Of a stretch of 64,000 bases of DNA, positions 18,918 through 27,802 are shown piece after piece. Position 1 is the first letter of the stretch. Every line of letters starts with the position of its first letter. The position numbers were made by a program, and so were the translations under genes. The notes under the pieces were generated by a model that did not search any database, was not told where the DNA came from, and worked only from the letters and a program-made list of their open reading frames with translations. The stretch covers positions 21,105-85,104 of the forward strand of contig CAJKMA010000002.1 in assembly GCA_905200905.1 (NCBI GenBank), written 5' to 3'. Origin of the DNA: an uncultured Bacillota bacterium. GTDB taxonomy: Bacteria; Bacillota; Clostridia; Lachnospirales; Lachnospiraceae.

Positions 18918-20201
18918 ATGAATCAGGAAAAAAAGGGAAGAGCCATTGCATTGCTTCCTATTGGAGTATTTTTAGTGATTTTTATTGGAGCGGGTGTGCT
19001 GTTCCACGACTTTTATACTATGCCAGCAATTGTAGGTTTTCTCATTGCACTGATTGTGGCTTTTTTACAGAACAAAAGGCTGCGTTTTGCAGATAAATTA
19101 TCCATTGTATCGAAGGGAATTGGAGAAGAGAATATTGTTACCATGTGTCTCATTTTCCTGGCAGCAGGAGCGTTTTCAGGAACCATTCAGGCAGCAGGAG
19201 GTGTGGAAAGTACCGTAAATCTGGGACTGTCTATAATGCCTTCTTCCGTTGCTGTTGTGGGATTGTTTGTGATTGGATGCTTTATTTCTGTTTCTATGGG
19301 AACTTCTGTAGGTACAATTACAGCTATGACTCCTATTGGAGTAGGAATTGCAGAAAAAACAGGGATTGCCATGCCAATTTGTGTAGGAGCAGTGGTATGT
19401 GGAGCCATGTTTGGGGATAACTTATCCATGATTTCTGATACAACCATTGCAGCTGTAAGGACTCAGGGATGTGAGATGAAAGATAAGTTTAAGGAAAACT
19501 TCCTTATAGTACTTCCGGCAGCCATTATTACAGCAGTTTTATTCTTTGTCCTGGCAAGAGGAAATGCAGGAGAAATTGAAGGAAATCTGCAGTATGATAT
19601 CATTAAAGTTGTGCCTTATCTGGTAGTGCTTATTGGTGCGCTGATTGGTGTCAATGTGTTCCTGATTCTCATTGTGGGAACTGTATTAGCTGCTTTGGTG
19701 GGCGTAGGAACAGGGGCTTTTGCTATTGGCGAACTGTTCCAGAAAATGGGTGCTGGTGTAACCAGCATGTATGATATTACTGTGATTTCCATTATAGTAG
19801 CAGCCATTGTGGCGTTGGTGAAAGAATACGGTGGTATCGAGTTTATTTTGAATCTCATTAAGAAAAGAATTAATGGTCCACGAGGTGGAGAGTTTGGGAT
19901 TTCTGTGCTGGCGCTTTTAGTAGACTGCTGTACTGCTAATAACACAGTTGCTATTGTTATGGCAGGGCCTATTGCAAAAGAAATCAGTGATGAATTTGGA
20001 GTTTCTGCAAAGAGAAGTGCCTCCTTATTAGATATCTTTGCTTCTGTAGGACAGGGGATGATTCCCTACGGTGCCCAGCTTCTCACTGCAGCAGGATTGT
20101 CTGCATTATCACCTGTGCAGATTATGCCGTATTTGTTCTATCCTATTTTGATGGGAGTCAGTGCAGTGCTGTTTATTGTGTTTAGGAGGAGAGCAGCGTA
20201 G
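18918..20201 (+). CDS. Na+/H+ antiporter, NhaC family
   Basis: A 427-residue polytopic membrane protein with about 10-12 predicted spans and a short cytosolic N-terminus. 'VSMGTSVGTITAMTPIGVGIAEKTG' (about 116-140), 'GAMFGDNLSMISDTTIAAVRTQGCEM' (about 156-182) and 'DCCTANNTVAIVMAGPIAKEI' (about 334-354) are the conserved intramembrane blocks of NhaC-type exchangers. It should exchange sodium for protons, although some relatives carry lactate/malate or amino acids, so the substrate is not certain. The ATG has an AGGAGAG-type site. It lies 39 nt after purB, and I see no reason from sequence why a cation exchanger should be tied to purine synthesis. Confidence 0.85.
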   Translation: MNQEKKGRAIALLPIGVFLVIFIGAGVLFHDFYTMPAIVGFLIALIVAFLQNKRLRFADKLSIVSKGIGEENIVTMCLIFLAAGAFSGTIQAAGGVESTVNLGLSIMPSSVAVVGLFVIGCFISVSMGTSVGTITAMTPIGVGIAEKTGIAMPICVGAVVCGAMFGDNLSMISDTTIAAVRTQGCEMKDKFKENFLIVLPAAIITAVLFFVLARGNAGEIEGNLQYDIIKVVPYLVVLIGALIGVNVFLILIVGTVLAALVGVGTGAFAIGELFQKMGAGVTSMYDITVISIIVAAIVALVKEYGGIEFILNLIKKRINGPRGGEFGISVLALLVDCCTANNTVAIVMAGPIAKEISDEFGVSAKRSASLLDIFASVGQGMIPYGAQLLTAAGLSALSPVQIMPYLFYPILMGVSAVLFIVFRRRAA

Positions 20202-20352
20202 AAGAATAGAAGAAGATGAACAAAAGGATTTCAGCTTAAAGAAGCAGAAAGCTAAAAGAAAGTTTTTAAAATTTTACTTTATTTCTGCACTAACTTGTAG
20301 TATGATACTGTAGTTAAAAGAAACCAGTTCAAGATTACAGGAGGAATCAAAC
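20202..20352 (+). promoter_or_regulatory. Intergenic region upstream of purA with a weak promoter
   Basis: The 151-nt gap contains AGCTT/AAGC/AGCT inverted pieces (about 20231-20253) too weak to call a terminator. A TATGAT box near 20300 has only a poor -35 (TTTATT) 17 nt upstream. It probably holds the purA promoter. I see no purine riboswitch. Confidence 0.35.
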
Positions 20353-21630
20353 ATGGTAAAAGCAGTTGTAGGAGCAAACTGGGGAGATGAAGGAAAAGGG
20401 AAGATTACAGACATGCTGGCTCAGGAAGCTGACATTGTTGTAAGATTTCAAGGAGGAGCCAATGCCGGACATACGATTGTAAATAATTATGGCAAGTTCG
20501 CACTTCATACTCTTCCATCCGGTGTATTTAATAGCAATACTACCAGTATTATCGGGAATGGTGTTGCGCTGAATATTCCGGTGTTGTTCAAGGAGATACA
20601 GTCTATTGTAGAGAAGGGTGTTCCTATGCCGGACATTAAGGTGTCAGACCGGGCACAGATGGTGATGTCCTACCATATTAAATTTGATGAGTACGAAGAA
20701 GAGAGATTGGCAGGGAAATCTTTCGGCTCCACCAAATCAGGAATTGCTCCATTCTATTCAGATAAATTTGCAAAAATTGGATTTCAGGTAAGTGAACTCT
20801 TTGCAGAGGAAGAGGTACTGCTGGAAAAGGCAGAAAACATTTGTGCAAAGAAGAACATTATGCTGGAACACTTATACCACAAACCATTGTTAAAACCAGA
20901 GGATATTCTGGAAGAGCTGAAGCAGTACAAAGAAATGGTTGCGCCTTATGTGTGTGATGTTTCTGCTTTGCTTTGGAATGCACGAAAAGAAGGAAAGGAA
21001 ATTCTACTGGAAGGACAGTTAGGTTCCTTAAAAGATCCGGATCACGGTATTTATCCTATGGTGACTTCTTCCTCTACATTGGCTGCTTACGGAGCCGTGG
21101 GAGCAGGAATTCCACCTTATGAAATCAAGAAGATTATTACTGTGTGCAAGGCTTATTCCAGTGCAGTAGGAGCAGGTGCTTTTGTATCTGAAATCTTCGG
21201 AGAAGAGGCAGATGAATTAAGACGCAGAGGCGGTGACGGTGGAGAATATGGAGCTACCACAGGACGTCCAAGACGTATGGGATGGTTTGATTGTGTGGCT
21301 TCTAAATACGGATGCCGAATTCAAGGAACTACAGATGTGGCCTTTACCGTATTGGATGTGTTGGGATATTTAGATGAAATTCCTGTTTGCGTGGCATATG
21401 ACATTGATGGGGAGATTACCACCGAATTTCCTACCACTCACCTTCTGGAAAAAGCAAAACCAGTACTGGAAGTTCTTCCAGGATGGAAATGCGATATCAG
21501 AGGAATTAAAAAATATGAAGACTTACCAGAAAACTGCCGCAAATATATTGAATTTGTAGAAGAAAAACTGGGCTTCCCAATTACCATGGTATCCAATGGG
21601 CCAGGGAGAGATGAGATTATTTACAGGTAA
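20353..21630 (+). CDS. purA: Adenylosuccinate synthetase
   Basis: A 425-residue GTP-dependent enzyme joining IMP and aspartate, the first step from IMP to AMP. The N-terminal 'VVGANWGDEGKGKITDMLA' is the GTP-binding loop with catalytic Asp. 'QGGANAGHTI' carries the catalytic His, and 'KSFGSTKSGIAPFYSDK' (about 117-133) and 'LLEGQLGSLKDPDHGIYPMVTSSS' (about 219-242) are further family blocks. The C-terminal 'VSNGPGRDEII' is typical. An AGGAGG site lies 8 nt before the ATG. It is followed by a strong terminator. Together with purC and purB it gives three purine genes within 12 kb, each apparently with its own promoter. Confidence 0.96.
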   Translation: MVKAVVGANWGDEGKGKITDMLAQEADIVVRFQGGANAGHTIVNNYGKFALHTLPSGVFNSNTTSIIGNGVALNIPVLFKEIQSIVEKGVPMPDIKVSDRAQMVMSYHIKFDEYEEERLAGKSFGSTKSGIAPFYSDKFAKIGFQVSELFAEEEVLLEKAENICAKKNIMLEHLYHKPLLKPEDILEELKQYKEMVAPYVCDVSALLWNARKEGKEILLEGQLGSLKDPDHGIYPMVTSSSTLAAYGAVGAGIPPYEIKKIITVCKAYSSAVGAGAFVSEIFGEEADELRRRGGDGGEYGATTGRPRRMGWFDCVASKYGCRIQGTTDVAFTVLDVLGYLDEIPVCVAYDIDGEITTEFPTTHLLEKAKPVLEVLPGWKCDIRGIKKYEDLPENCRKYIEFVEEKLGFPITMVSNGPGRDEIIYR

Positions 21631-21632
21631 AT

Positions 21633-21681
21633 AAAAATAGGGAATCATTGCAGAAAAGAGATGCAGTGATTCCCTATTTTT
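21633..21681. terminator. Strong bidirectional terminator after purA
   Basis: A 20-bp stem (21633-21652 with 21662-21681, one wobble) around a 9-nt loop, ending in TATTTTT on the plus strand and mirrored by TTTTTAT on the minus strand. It stops purA and the converging surface-protein gene. Confidence 0.92.
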
Positions 21682-21715
21682 CGTTCATAGGTTTATCTTT
21701 CTGGGAAAGAAGTGT

Positions 21716-23701
21716 TTAATTGTGATTCTTTTTCCGTTGTGCTCTTATAACCAATAGGAATATAGCAGTAGCAGATACAAAGAGAACCGTATAAAGGAAA
21801 ATTTGGCTTTCGTCTCCGGTTTTTGGTATCTGTCGTCCATCAATTCGTTCAAAAGATACGGAGATGGTCTGGTTTGCTTTCACATTGGAAATCGTATATT
21901 TGTTATTTTTGATAGTCACTTGTTTTCCGTTTACGAATACTTTGGAAACTTTATAGTCTTTGTTTGGAGTAAAAGTAAATTCTGTGCTGCTGCCTTCTTT
22001 TACCTCAATAGTTCCAGAAGGACTAATTTTGCCATATTTATCAGAAGATGCTTGTATGGTGTAAACCGGAACTACAGCTTTAAAGGAAACACTGGAGGTT
22101 TTGGTAAGGCCAGTGCCTTTCCAAGAACCAGAAGTGTGCTCCTCTAATTCGTACCCTACTGTGAGACAATAATCTCCTACTTTATCCAGAACAAAAGTTA
22201 CATCATAAGGGGCAGATTTCCAACTACTGTAATTTTTTCCATCCCAAGTCCAGGTTTTAGGAACCCAGCGGGAATCCCAGTTACCAGGGGAAGTCTGATT
22301 CATTCCAGTACCCACAGCAGTTGCAGTTAGTTTTGTGTCACGGTAATAGGTGCCATTCGCTTTGATGCCTTCAATAGTACCCTGAAAAGCCATGTAGGTT
22401 TTATAGGTGATAGCAGGACTTTCTTTACTTGGCATAGCTTTATCAGAGTCAAAGGCTTTTCGGGCAATAAATTGATAAGAAGTATTTTCTTTTAAGCCGC
22501 TGAATACATTGCCACTTTGCCATTTCCAAGTAGTTCCATCCGTGGAAATAGCATATTCTAGAGACTTCTGAGCCTGGAGGGTAATGGAAGTTTCACTGCG
22601 ACCAGACAGTTTTGGTGCTTCTGGCGCTTGGGCTGCTATGGATTTTGTGGTTATAATCAAAGGTTTGCTGATTTCACTTGGCATGGCCTCTTCATCATTG
22701 AAGATGATTCTAGTAACAATTTGATACTCTGTTTCCGGTGATAAGTTTTCAAAATTACCACTTGTGTTCCAGCTAATCGGTTTACCATCTTTTAATAAGG
22801 AGTACTCCTGGCCTGTCACAGAATGAATCTGGATTCGAGTATCTGTTTTTTCCGAAAGCTCAGGAGTAGCAGGAGCCTTGGCGGCAGATGATTTTGTGGT
22901 CACTTTTAATGGTTTACTATTCTCGCTGATTTCAGTATCTGTTTTGATTCTGGTAACAAAGCTGTAATCGGTAGATGGTTTTAAGTATTTAAAAATACCT
23001 GAAGCTTGCCATACCAAATCTTTTTCATCCTGAATCATAGCATATTCTTGTTTTTCCTCTGTATTTAAAATGATTTCAGTATCAGTAACAGAGGCAGCAG
23101 TGGGTGCATCAGGGGCATTTACTGGTTTCGGAGTGGTATCTTTTGGAGGTTGAATATCCATTGGTGGTGCATTGATTCCTTCCGGTTTCTCATCCGTAGG
23201 AGAATCTACATGGGAATCAGAGTGAGGAGTTGCCATCTGGAGTTTATTCGTGTTATCTGTAGAAGGAGGAGTTTCCCCCTGAGACTTTGTATTATCAGGA
23301 GTAGTAATGTTTTCCTGCTCTTTTTGAACATCTGTGCGAATGGTAAAGACAGGGAGTTCTGTTTCCTCCTGGCTATTTTTTTCGCGGTAGGTAAATTTGT
23401 AATCTGTGTCTGCTTTTAAATCCTGGAATATAACAGTTTGTTTTTCAAGGTTGTATTGATCGTCTGTAGCCCATTTCCAGATAAGAGTATCTGTTTTTTC
23501 ATCTTTTACCTGCAGGGCGTATTCCAGATTTTCCTGGGTTTGTAAGGTAATACTAGTATCTGTTTTGGAAACAACTTGTGGTTCTTTTGCTTCTTTATTA
23601 TTTTCTGCTGCTGAAACATGTAAAGTTGAGAAAACACCAGAAGTTCCAATGAGTACCAGAGCCAGAAAAAAAGCCAGTGTTTTTTTCATTGCTTTCATCA
23701 T
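21716..23701 (-). CDS. Cell-wall-anchored surface protein with Fn3-like repeats and an InlB-type repeat
   Basis: A 661-residue secreted protein. Residues 1-32 are a signal peptide ('KKTLAFFLALVLIGTSG', Ala-rich cleavage region). Four related modules of about 75-85 residues follow, near 40-125, 200-272, 273-353 and 354-430; the last three start with AP.AP or a similar block, contain 'EYA/S' and 'Y.F/IVTR', and end near 'TTKS'. A Pro/Thr-rich linker (about 128-195) separates the first module from the second. A beta domain spans about 435-545. A C-terminal domain of the divergent InlB/Flg_new type (about 548-622) has 'G.I.PSG' and 'FTPNKDYKVSKVFVNG'. The sorting signal is IPKTGD, a hydrophobic span and a KK tail. 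GAGGTGA lies 7 nt before the ATG. It is probably an adhesin or structural wall protein; the ligand is unknown. Confidence 0.85.
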   Translation of the reverse strand: MMKAMKKTLAFFLALVLIGTSGVFSTLHVSAAENNKEAKEPQVVSKTDTSITLQTQENLEYALQVKDEKTDTLIWKWATDDQYNLEKQTVIFQDLKADTDYKFTYREKNSQEETELPVFTIRTDVQKEQENITTPDNTKSQGETPPSTDNTNKLQMATPHSDSHVDSPTDEKPEGINAPPMDIQPPKDTTPKPVNAPDAPTAASVTDTEIILNTEEKQEYAMIQDEKDLVWQASGIFKYLKPSTDYSFVTRIKTDTEISENSKPLKVTTKSSAAKAPATPELSEKTDTRIQIHSVTGQEYSLLKDGKPISWNTSGNFENLSPETEYQIVTRIIFNDEEAMPSEISKPLIITTKSIAAQAPEAPKLSGRSETSITLQAQKSLEYAISTDGTTWKWQSGNVFSGLKENTSYQFIARKAFDSDKAMPSKESPAITYKTYMAFQGTIEGIKANGTYYRDTKLTATAVGTGMNQTSPGNWDSRWVPKTWTWDGKNYSSWKSAPYDVTFVLDKVGDYCLTVGYELEEHTSGSWKGTGLTKTSSVSFKAVVPVYTIQASSDKYGKISPSGTIEVKEGSSTEFTFTPNKDYKVSKVFVNGKQVTIKNNKYTISNVKANQTISVSFERIDGRQIPKTGDESQIFLYTVLFVSATAIFLLVIRAQRKKNHN

Positions 23702-23922
23702 ACGGGGTCACCTCGCTTTTGTATGAGATAGAAATAAATTGACGTGTTTTGTTATCCCTATTATACCAGATATTTACAGTAAATAATAGTAAAAATAGAA
23801 AATTATTAGAAAATTAATGGGTTCTTAAAGAGTTATAATAATCTTGAAAAGATATTAAGGATATGTTACATTTAGTGGGGCAAAACAAGCTTTGCCACAA
23901 ATAAAGAGAACAGAGGATAAGA
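23702..23922. promoter_or_regulatory. Divergent promoter region of two wall-anchored protein genes
   Basis: Leftward there is a perfect TATAAT on the minus strand (23760-23765) with a poor -35. Rightward, TTGAAA (23844-23849), a 17-nt spacer and TACATT (23867-23872) fit a promoter, with another TATAAT at 23834-23839. The stretch is very A+T-rich, and shared control of the two surface genes is possible. Confidence 0.55.
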
Positions 23923-26265
23923 TTGAAAATGAAAATATGGAATAGAAGAAAATGGATGAGACTGGTCTGTGGACTTAGTATTCTCGGAATCTGCAGCTTT
24001 GCAGCGCCAGTTTTTGCAGCAGATGTATCTGGAGAAAGGCAGGAAGAGAGTGTCACTTCTATGGATGAAGATGGGAATATGAAGAAAGTGGAGAGTGGTC
24101 CCAAATTAATTGAAAATCCAGTAGGTCCCAATAAATCCAGGACGGGAGAACCTCAGGTGGTGAATTTCCGCACGAAAAACAATGCAGTAACCGAATTTAT
24201 TGAACAGGAAACAGCTAAACCAGGATATACCAATGGAGCTTATGGTGCAGACGCTGTATATCTGGGTTATGCAAATGGAAAATACAAGTTTATGCTTTCT
24301 GGGGTAGTAGGCTGGGTAAAAGAGAGTGAAGTGCAGGTAGTGAATCTTTCACAGGCAAAGGCAGTGAGCTGCTATGAAGTAAAAGATGGAAAACTATTAC
24401 ATCACATTGTGCAGGACATGACAACACCAGGATATGCTACCAGTTTGAATAATGGTTCGGCCCCATCCTATCTTGAGCCAGGAAGCACTTATTATAGTTA
24501 TGATGGACATTATTTTTACCGAGACTATGGTGTGATGGTGTCAGATTATCGGAAGGATGAGAGGGGGCAATCTGTAAATCCAGAAGAACCTTATTATAAT
24601 TATTTCCAGTATCTTCCTATGCGGAGTCAGTCATCTTATACAGGTGAAGAAATCGACACCATGTTCAATGGAATGCTCAAAAAAGATTCTAAAATGAAAG
24701 ATACCGGAGAAGTTTTTGTGAGTAATCAGGATACATATGGTGTGAATGCACTTCTTATGACCGGTATCGCAGCCAATGAAAGCAACTGGGGGAAAAGCAG
24801 TATCAGTCAGAAAAAGAATAATCTGTTTGGATTAAATGCTACAGATGCTTCACCTGGAATGAATGCGAATCAGTATAGCAGTGTTGCTGCCTGTATTGAA
24901 GATTTTGCAAATGGATGGATGTCCAGAGGGTATCTTTACCCGAAAGATTATCGCTATAATGGTGGCTTTCTTGGTAATAAAGCAAGTGGGCTGAATGTAA
25001 AATACGCTTCGGATCCTTACTGGGGAGAGAAGGCAGCAAATATTGTATGGAGATTAGACCATACAATGGGAGAAAAGGATACAGGGAAATATATCCTGGC
25101 AGTCAAAGAAATCGTGCCAAAAGATCATATTTCTGTAAATGTACGAAAAGAGCCCTCAGCTTCTTCTACACTTTTGTATAAAACAGGAAAAGCAGCCAAT
25201 TATGTAGTGCTGATACGAAAGCCAGAGCCAGTAGACGGATTTTATGAAATTCAAAGTGATGGTGTGCTGGATAAAGAAAGAAGCAAAGTAGTAAAAGAAA
25301 ACGGAACTTATAATTTTGAACAGATGTATGGTTATATGTCCTCAGATTATCTCACAGTTATAAGTAAAGCAGAAAACCAAGGACAACAAGAACAGGAACC
25401 CGTTGTACCAGAAGAAAAACGGTTAGATGCTATCCAAATTACCGTGCCGCCTGCAAAAACAGCTTATATAGAAGGGGAAACGTTTGATAAAACAGGAATG
25501 CAGGTTTTGGCATTATGGAGTGATGGAAAGAAAACAGATGTAACAGCAGAAATCCAGTACGTAAAGGAACCTTTAAAACAGACAGATACAGAAATCAAGA
25601 TTCAGTATACTTATGGAAATGTGATAAAAGAAGCAGTACAAGCCATTACTGTAGCGGCAAAAGAACCACAACAGGAACCCAAGCCAGAGCAAAATCAGGA
25701 ATTGGAGGAGATTACCCTGTTTGTAACGCCAGAAGCAGTAGAAGTTTCCAAGGGTGGAACTCAGCAGTTTGGTGTAACCGTAAAAAGTGAGACAGGAAAA
25801 GTGCCTCAGTTGGTTTGGACTGTGGTTGGAAATCAAAGTGAGAAGACAATCATAGATGGACATGGGAAGTTGACAGTAGGAGATGATGAAACCGCAGATA
25901 AAATTATTGTCAGGGCAGCGTTGGCAGTAGATAACAGCAGAGGAGCCGATGCAGTGGCTGTCATTGCAAAAGAACAGGAAGAGCCTGAGAAACAGGAGAA
26001 TGAAGCTGTAACACCAGAAGAACCAGAAAAGCAGCCGGTAGAGGACAACAAAACGCAAGAGATAGAGCAGAATCTTTCGGGGCAAGAAGTCAGCCAGGAA
26101 TTGTCAAAATCAGAAGAGAAGCAACCACAGGAGAAGCAGCAAAAGAAAAAAGAAAGTGCAAAAACAGGAGATGAAACACAGATTTTATTCTTTGTTTTAA
26201 CAGGAGGTTTAGCAGTGTTGGTGTTGTTGCATCTGACAGTAAAAAGAAAGAAACAAGATATGTGA
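23923..26265 (+). CDS. Wall-anchored N-acetylglucosaminidase with SH3-like and bacterial Ig-like domains
   Basis: A 780-residue secreted peptidoglycan hydrolase. The signal peptide covers about 1-33. An N-terminal region (about 75-145) precedes a glucosaminidase (GH73-like) domain at about 240-380. The likely catalytic Glu286 lies in 'IAANESNWG', followed by 'KKNNLFGLNA'. An SH3-like stretch ('VNVRKEPSASSTLLYKTG', about 405-425) comes next, then a Big_3-type Ig domain (about 502-575) and a second Ig-like domain (about 590-685). A Glu/Gln/Pro-rich stalk leads to the sorting signal SAKTGDE, a hydrophobic helix and a KRKK tail. The start could be TTG 23923 or ATG 23929; AGAGGA lies 5 and 11 nt upstream. 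It should cleave glycan strands in cell-wall remodelling or daughter-cell separation. Confidence 0.85.
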   Translation: MKMKIWNRRKWMRLVCGLSILGICSFAAPVFAADVSGERQEESVTSMDEDGNMKKVESGPKLIENPVGPNKSRTGEPQVVNFRTKNNAVTEFIEQETAKPGYTNGAYGADAVYLGYANGKYKFMLSGVVGWVKESEVQVVNLSQAKAVSCYEVKDGKLLHHIVQDMTTPGYATSLNNGSAPSYLEPGSTYYSYDGHYFYRDYGVMVSDYRKDERGQSVNPEEPYYNYFQYLPMRSQSSYTGEEIDTMFNGMLKKDSKMKDTGEVFVSNQDTYGVNALLMTGIAANESNWGKSSISQKKNNLFGLNATDASPGMNANQYSSVAACIEDFANGWMSRGYLYPKDYRYNGGFLGNKASGLNVKYASDPYWGEKAANIVWRLDHTMGEKDTGKYILAVKEIVPKDHISVNVRKEPSASSTLLYKTGKAANYVVLIRKPEPVDGFYEIQSDGVLDKERSKVVKENGTYNFEQMYGYMSSDYLTVISKAENQGQQEQEPVVPEEKRLDAIQITVPPAKTAYIEGETFDKTGMQVLALWSDGKKTDVTAEIQYVKEPLKQTDTEIKIQYTYGNVIKEAVQAITVAAKEPQQEPKPEQNQELEEITLFVTPEAVEVSKGGTQQFGVTVKSETGKVPQLVWTVVGNQSEKTIIDGHGKLTVGDDETADKIIVRAALAVDNSRGADAVAVIAKEQEEPEKQENEAVTPEEPEKQPVEDNKTQEIEQNLSGQEVSQELSKSEEKQPQEKQQKKKESAKTGDETQILFFVLTGGLAVLVLLHLTVKRKKQDM

Positions 26266-26267
26266 TT

Positions 26268-26324
26268 AAAAAAAGCGGTGGGAAGGACAGTCTTTTATAG
26301 ACATATCCTTCCTGCCGCTTTTGG
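26268..26324. terminator. Bidirectional terminator after the glucosaminidase gene
   Basis: A 17-bp stem (26271-26287 with 26306-26322, two wobble pairs), flanked by an A-run on the left and a short T-run on the right. It lies between converging genes and ends 2 nt before the permease stop codon. Confidence 0.88.
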
Positions 26325-26325
26325 G

Positions 26326-27660
26326 TTAAATTTTGTGAATTTCCATATCTTTTGGCAGAAGTAAATCCAGAAGAATGGATACAACAAAGACTACTGCCAC
26401 GCAGTTTCCACCAAAGACATCCTGAATAATCTGTGGAAATACATGCCAGATACCTGCCTCTGTAGCAGATGTTGCGCCAATACCTACAGACAAGGAGAGA
26501 GCTGCAATCGTGGTATTTCTCTGATTAAATCCAGCTCTTGCCAGCATTTGTACACCGCTGACCATAATGGAACCAAACATCATAATCGTGCATCCGCCTA
26601 AAACAGCATCTGGCAAGGATGCAAAAAAGGCACCAATAGGGGGAAACAGTCCTGCCAGAATCATACACACAGCACCGGTCATAATAGCAAAACGGTTTAC
26701 AACTTTTGTCATGGTAATGAGTCCAATGTTTTGGCTAAAAGAAGTAACTGGCGGACAGCCAAAGAGTCCGGACAAGGTACTGGCAAAACCGTCACAAGCC
26801 AGAGAACCGGAGATTTCCTTTTCATTTACTTCCCGTTCTAGACCAGTAGCACAAAGAGCTGAGGTGTCACCAATGGTTTCCGCTGCAGATACCAGGAAGA
26901 TAATAGCCACAGAAACAATAGCGCCTACATGAAATTCCGGCATAATGGGCAGAAGAGAAGGAAGTGCAAGAAATCCTCTTTCCAGGATACCGGAGAAATC
27001 CACCATGCCCATAACAGAAGCCAAAATGTAGCCAACAATCAATCCAAAAAGCACAGATAACTGTTTCCAGAAGGACTTTGCAAAAATATTAAAGAGCAGG
27101 CATGCAACCAGAGTGACAGTGCCAAGAATCAGATTCTTTGGAGAACCAAAATCTTCCGTATAACCACCGCCAAAAGAACGGATGCCAACAGTAAGAAGAG
27201 AATAACCAATAGTAGTAACCACTGCTGCAGCCACAACCGGAGTAATAATCCTGCGCCAGTATTTTGCCAGAAGTCCTAAGGTTCCTTCCATTACGCCGCC
27301 TATGAGTACAGCGCCGACAACAGTTCCATAGCCATAAGAACTTCCAACATAAGTAAGAATTGTTACAAAAGTAAAACTCACACCCATGACAATGGGAAGG
27401 CCGGAGCCAATGCGCCAGAGGGGATAGAGCTGAATTAAAGTGGCAATTCCTGCAATAAACATAGCGTTTTGTAATAAGAGTGCGGTTTTTGCTTGGTCCA
27501 GTCCTGAAGCCGTTCCAATAAGAATAATGGGGGTCAGGTTAGACACAAACATAGCCAGAATATGCTGAATACCAAAAGGAATGGCTTTTCCAAGAGGTAC
27601 CTGGCCGTCCAGCTTGTAAATGTTGCTGATACTTGCATTGCTAGATGGTTTCGTTTTCAT
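26326..27660 (-). CDS. Uracil/xanthine permease (NCS2 family)
   Basis: A 444-residue polytopic membrane protein of the nucleobase-ascorbate transporter (NCS2) family. The N-terminal 'IPFGIQHILAMFVSNLTPIIL' is the family's first span. 'SAAETIGDTSALCATG' (the QH/E-type motif region) and 'SGLFGCPPVTSFSQNIGLITMTKVVNR' are the conserved substrate-site blocks. About 12-14 spans are expected. Xanthine is the more likely substrate than uracil, but this cannot be settled from motifs. The start at 27660 has GGAG 7 nt upstream; an ATG 12 nt earlier has no site. A promoter with a 17-nt spacer precedes it. I looked for a purine riboswitch in the short leader and saw none. Confidence 0.88.
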   Translation of the reverse strand: MKTKPSSNASISNIYKLDGQVPLGKAIPFGIQHILAMFVSNLTPIILIGTASGLDQAKTALLLQNAMFIAGIATLIQLYPLWRIGSGLPIVMGVSFTFVTILTYVGSSYGYGTVVGAVLIGGVMEGTLGLLAKYWRRIITPVVAAAVVTTIGYSLLTVGIRSFGGGYTEDFGSPKNLILGTVTLVACLLFNIFAKSFWKQLSVLFGLIVGYILASVMGMVDFSGILERGFLALPSLLPIMPEFHVGAIVSVAIIFLVSAAETIGDTSALCATGLEREVNEKEISGSLACDGFASTLSGLFGCPPVTSFSQNIGLITMTKVVNRFAIMTGAVCMILAGLFPPIGAFFASLPDAVLGGCTIMMFGSIMVSGVQMLARAGFNQRNTTIAALSLSVGIGATSATEAGIWHVFPQIIQDVFGGNCVAVVFVVSILLDLLLPKDMEIHKI

Positions 27661-27694
27661 AATTTTCTCCATAATCTTTTGTATATCGGTTCTT

Positions 27695-27723
27695 AGTATA
27701 TCTGTTCAAGAAGGCAGAAGCAA
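27695..27723 (-). promoter_or_regulatory. sigmaA-type promoter of the permease gene
   Basis: On the minus strand TTGCTT (27718-27723), 17-nt spacer, TATACT (27695-27700). It leaves a leader of about 30 nt, too short for a riboswitch. Confidence 0.7.
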
Positions 27724-27745
27724 GAAAAATCTTTGAGGTTTTCCA

Positions 27746-27774
27746 TTGTAATTAGAAGTAGGATGGGATAGAAT
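27746..27774 (+). promoter_or_regulatory. sigmaA-type promoter of the DUF362 gene
   Basis: TTGTAA (27746-27751), 17-nt spacer, TAGAAT (27769-27774), divergent from the permease promoter with 22 nt between the two -35 boxes. Confidence 0.65.
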
Positions 27775-27802
27775 GAAAGGATAGAAGGCGAGGAATAAAA
27801 AA

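Noticed and set aside
25573..26085. A 170-codon minus-strand open frame inside the glucosaminidase gene
   Set aside because: It is antisense to the Glu/Gln-rich stalk, which gives artificial Phe/Leu-rich frames.
27661..27802. Possible purine riboswitch upstream of the permease
   Set aside because: The predicted leader is only about 30 nt and none of the conserved riboswitch blocks is visible.
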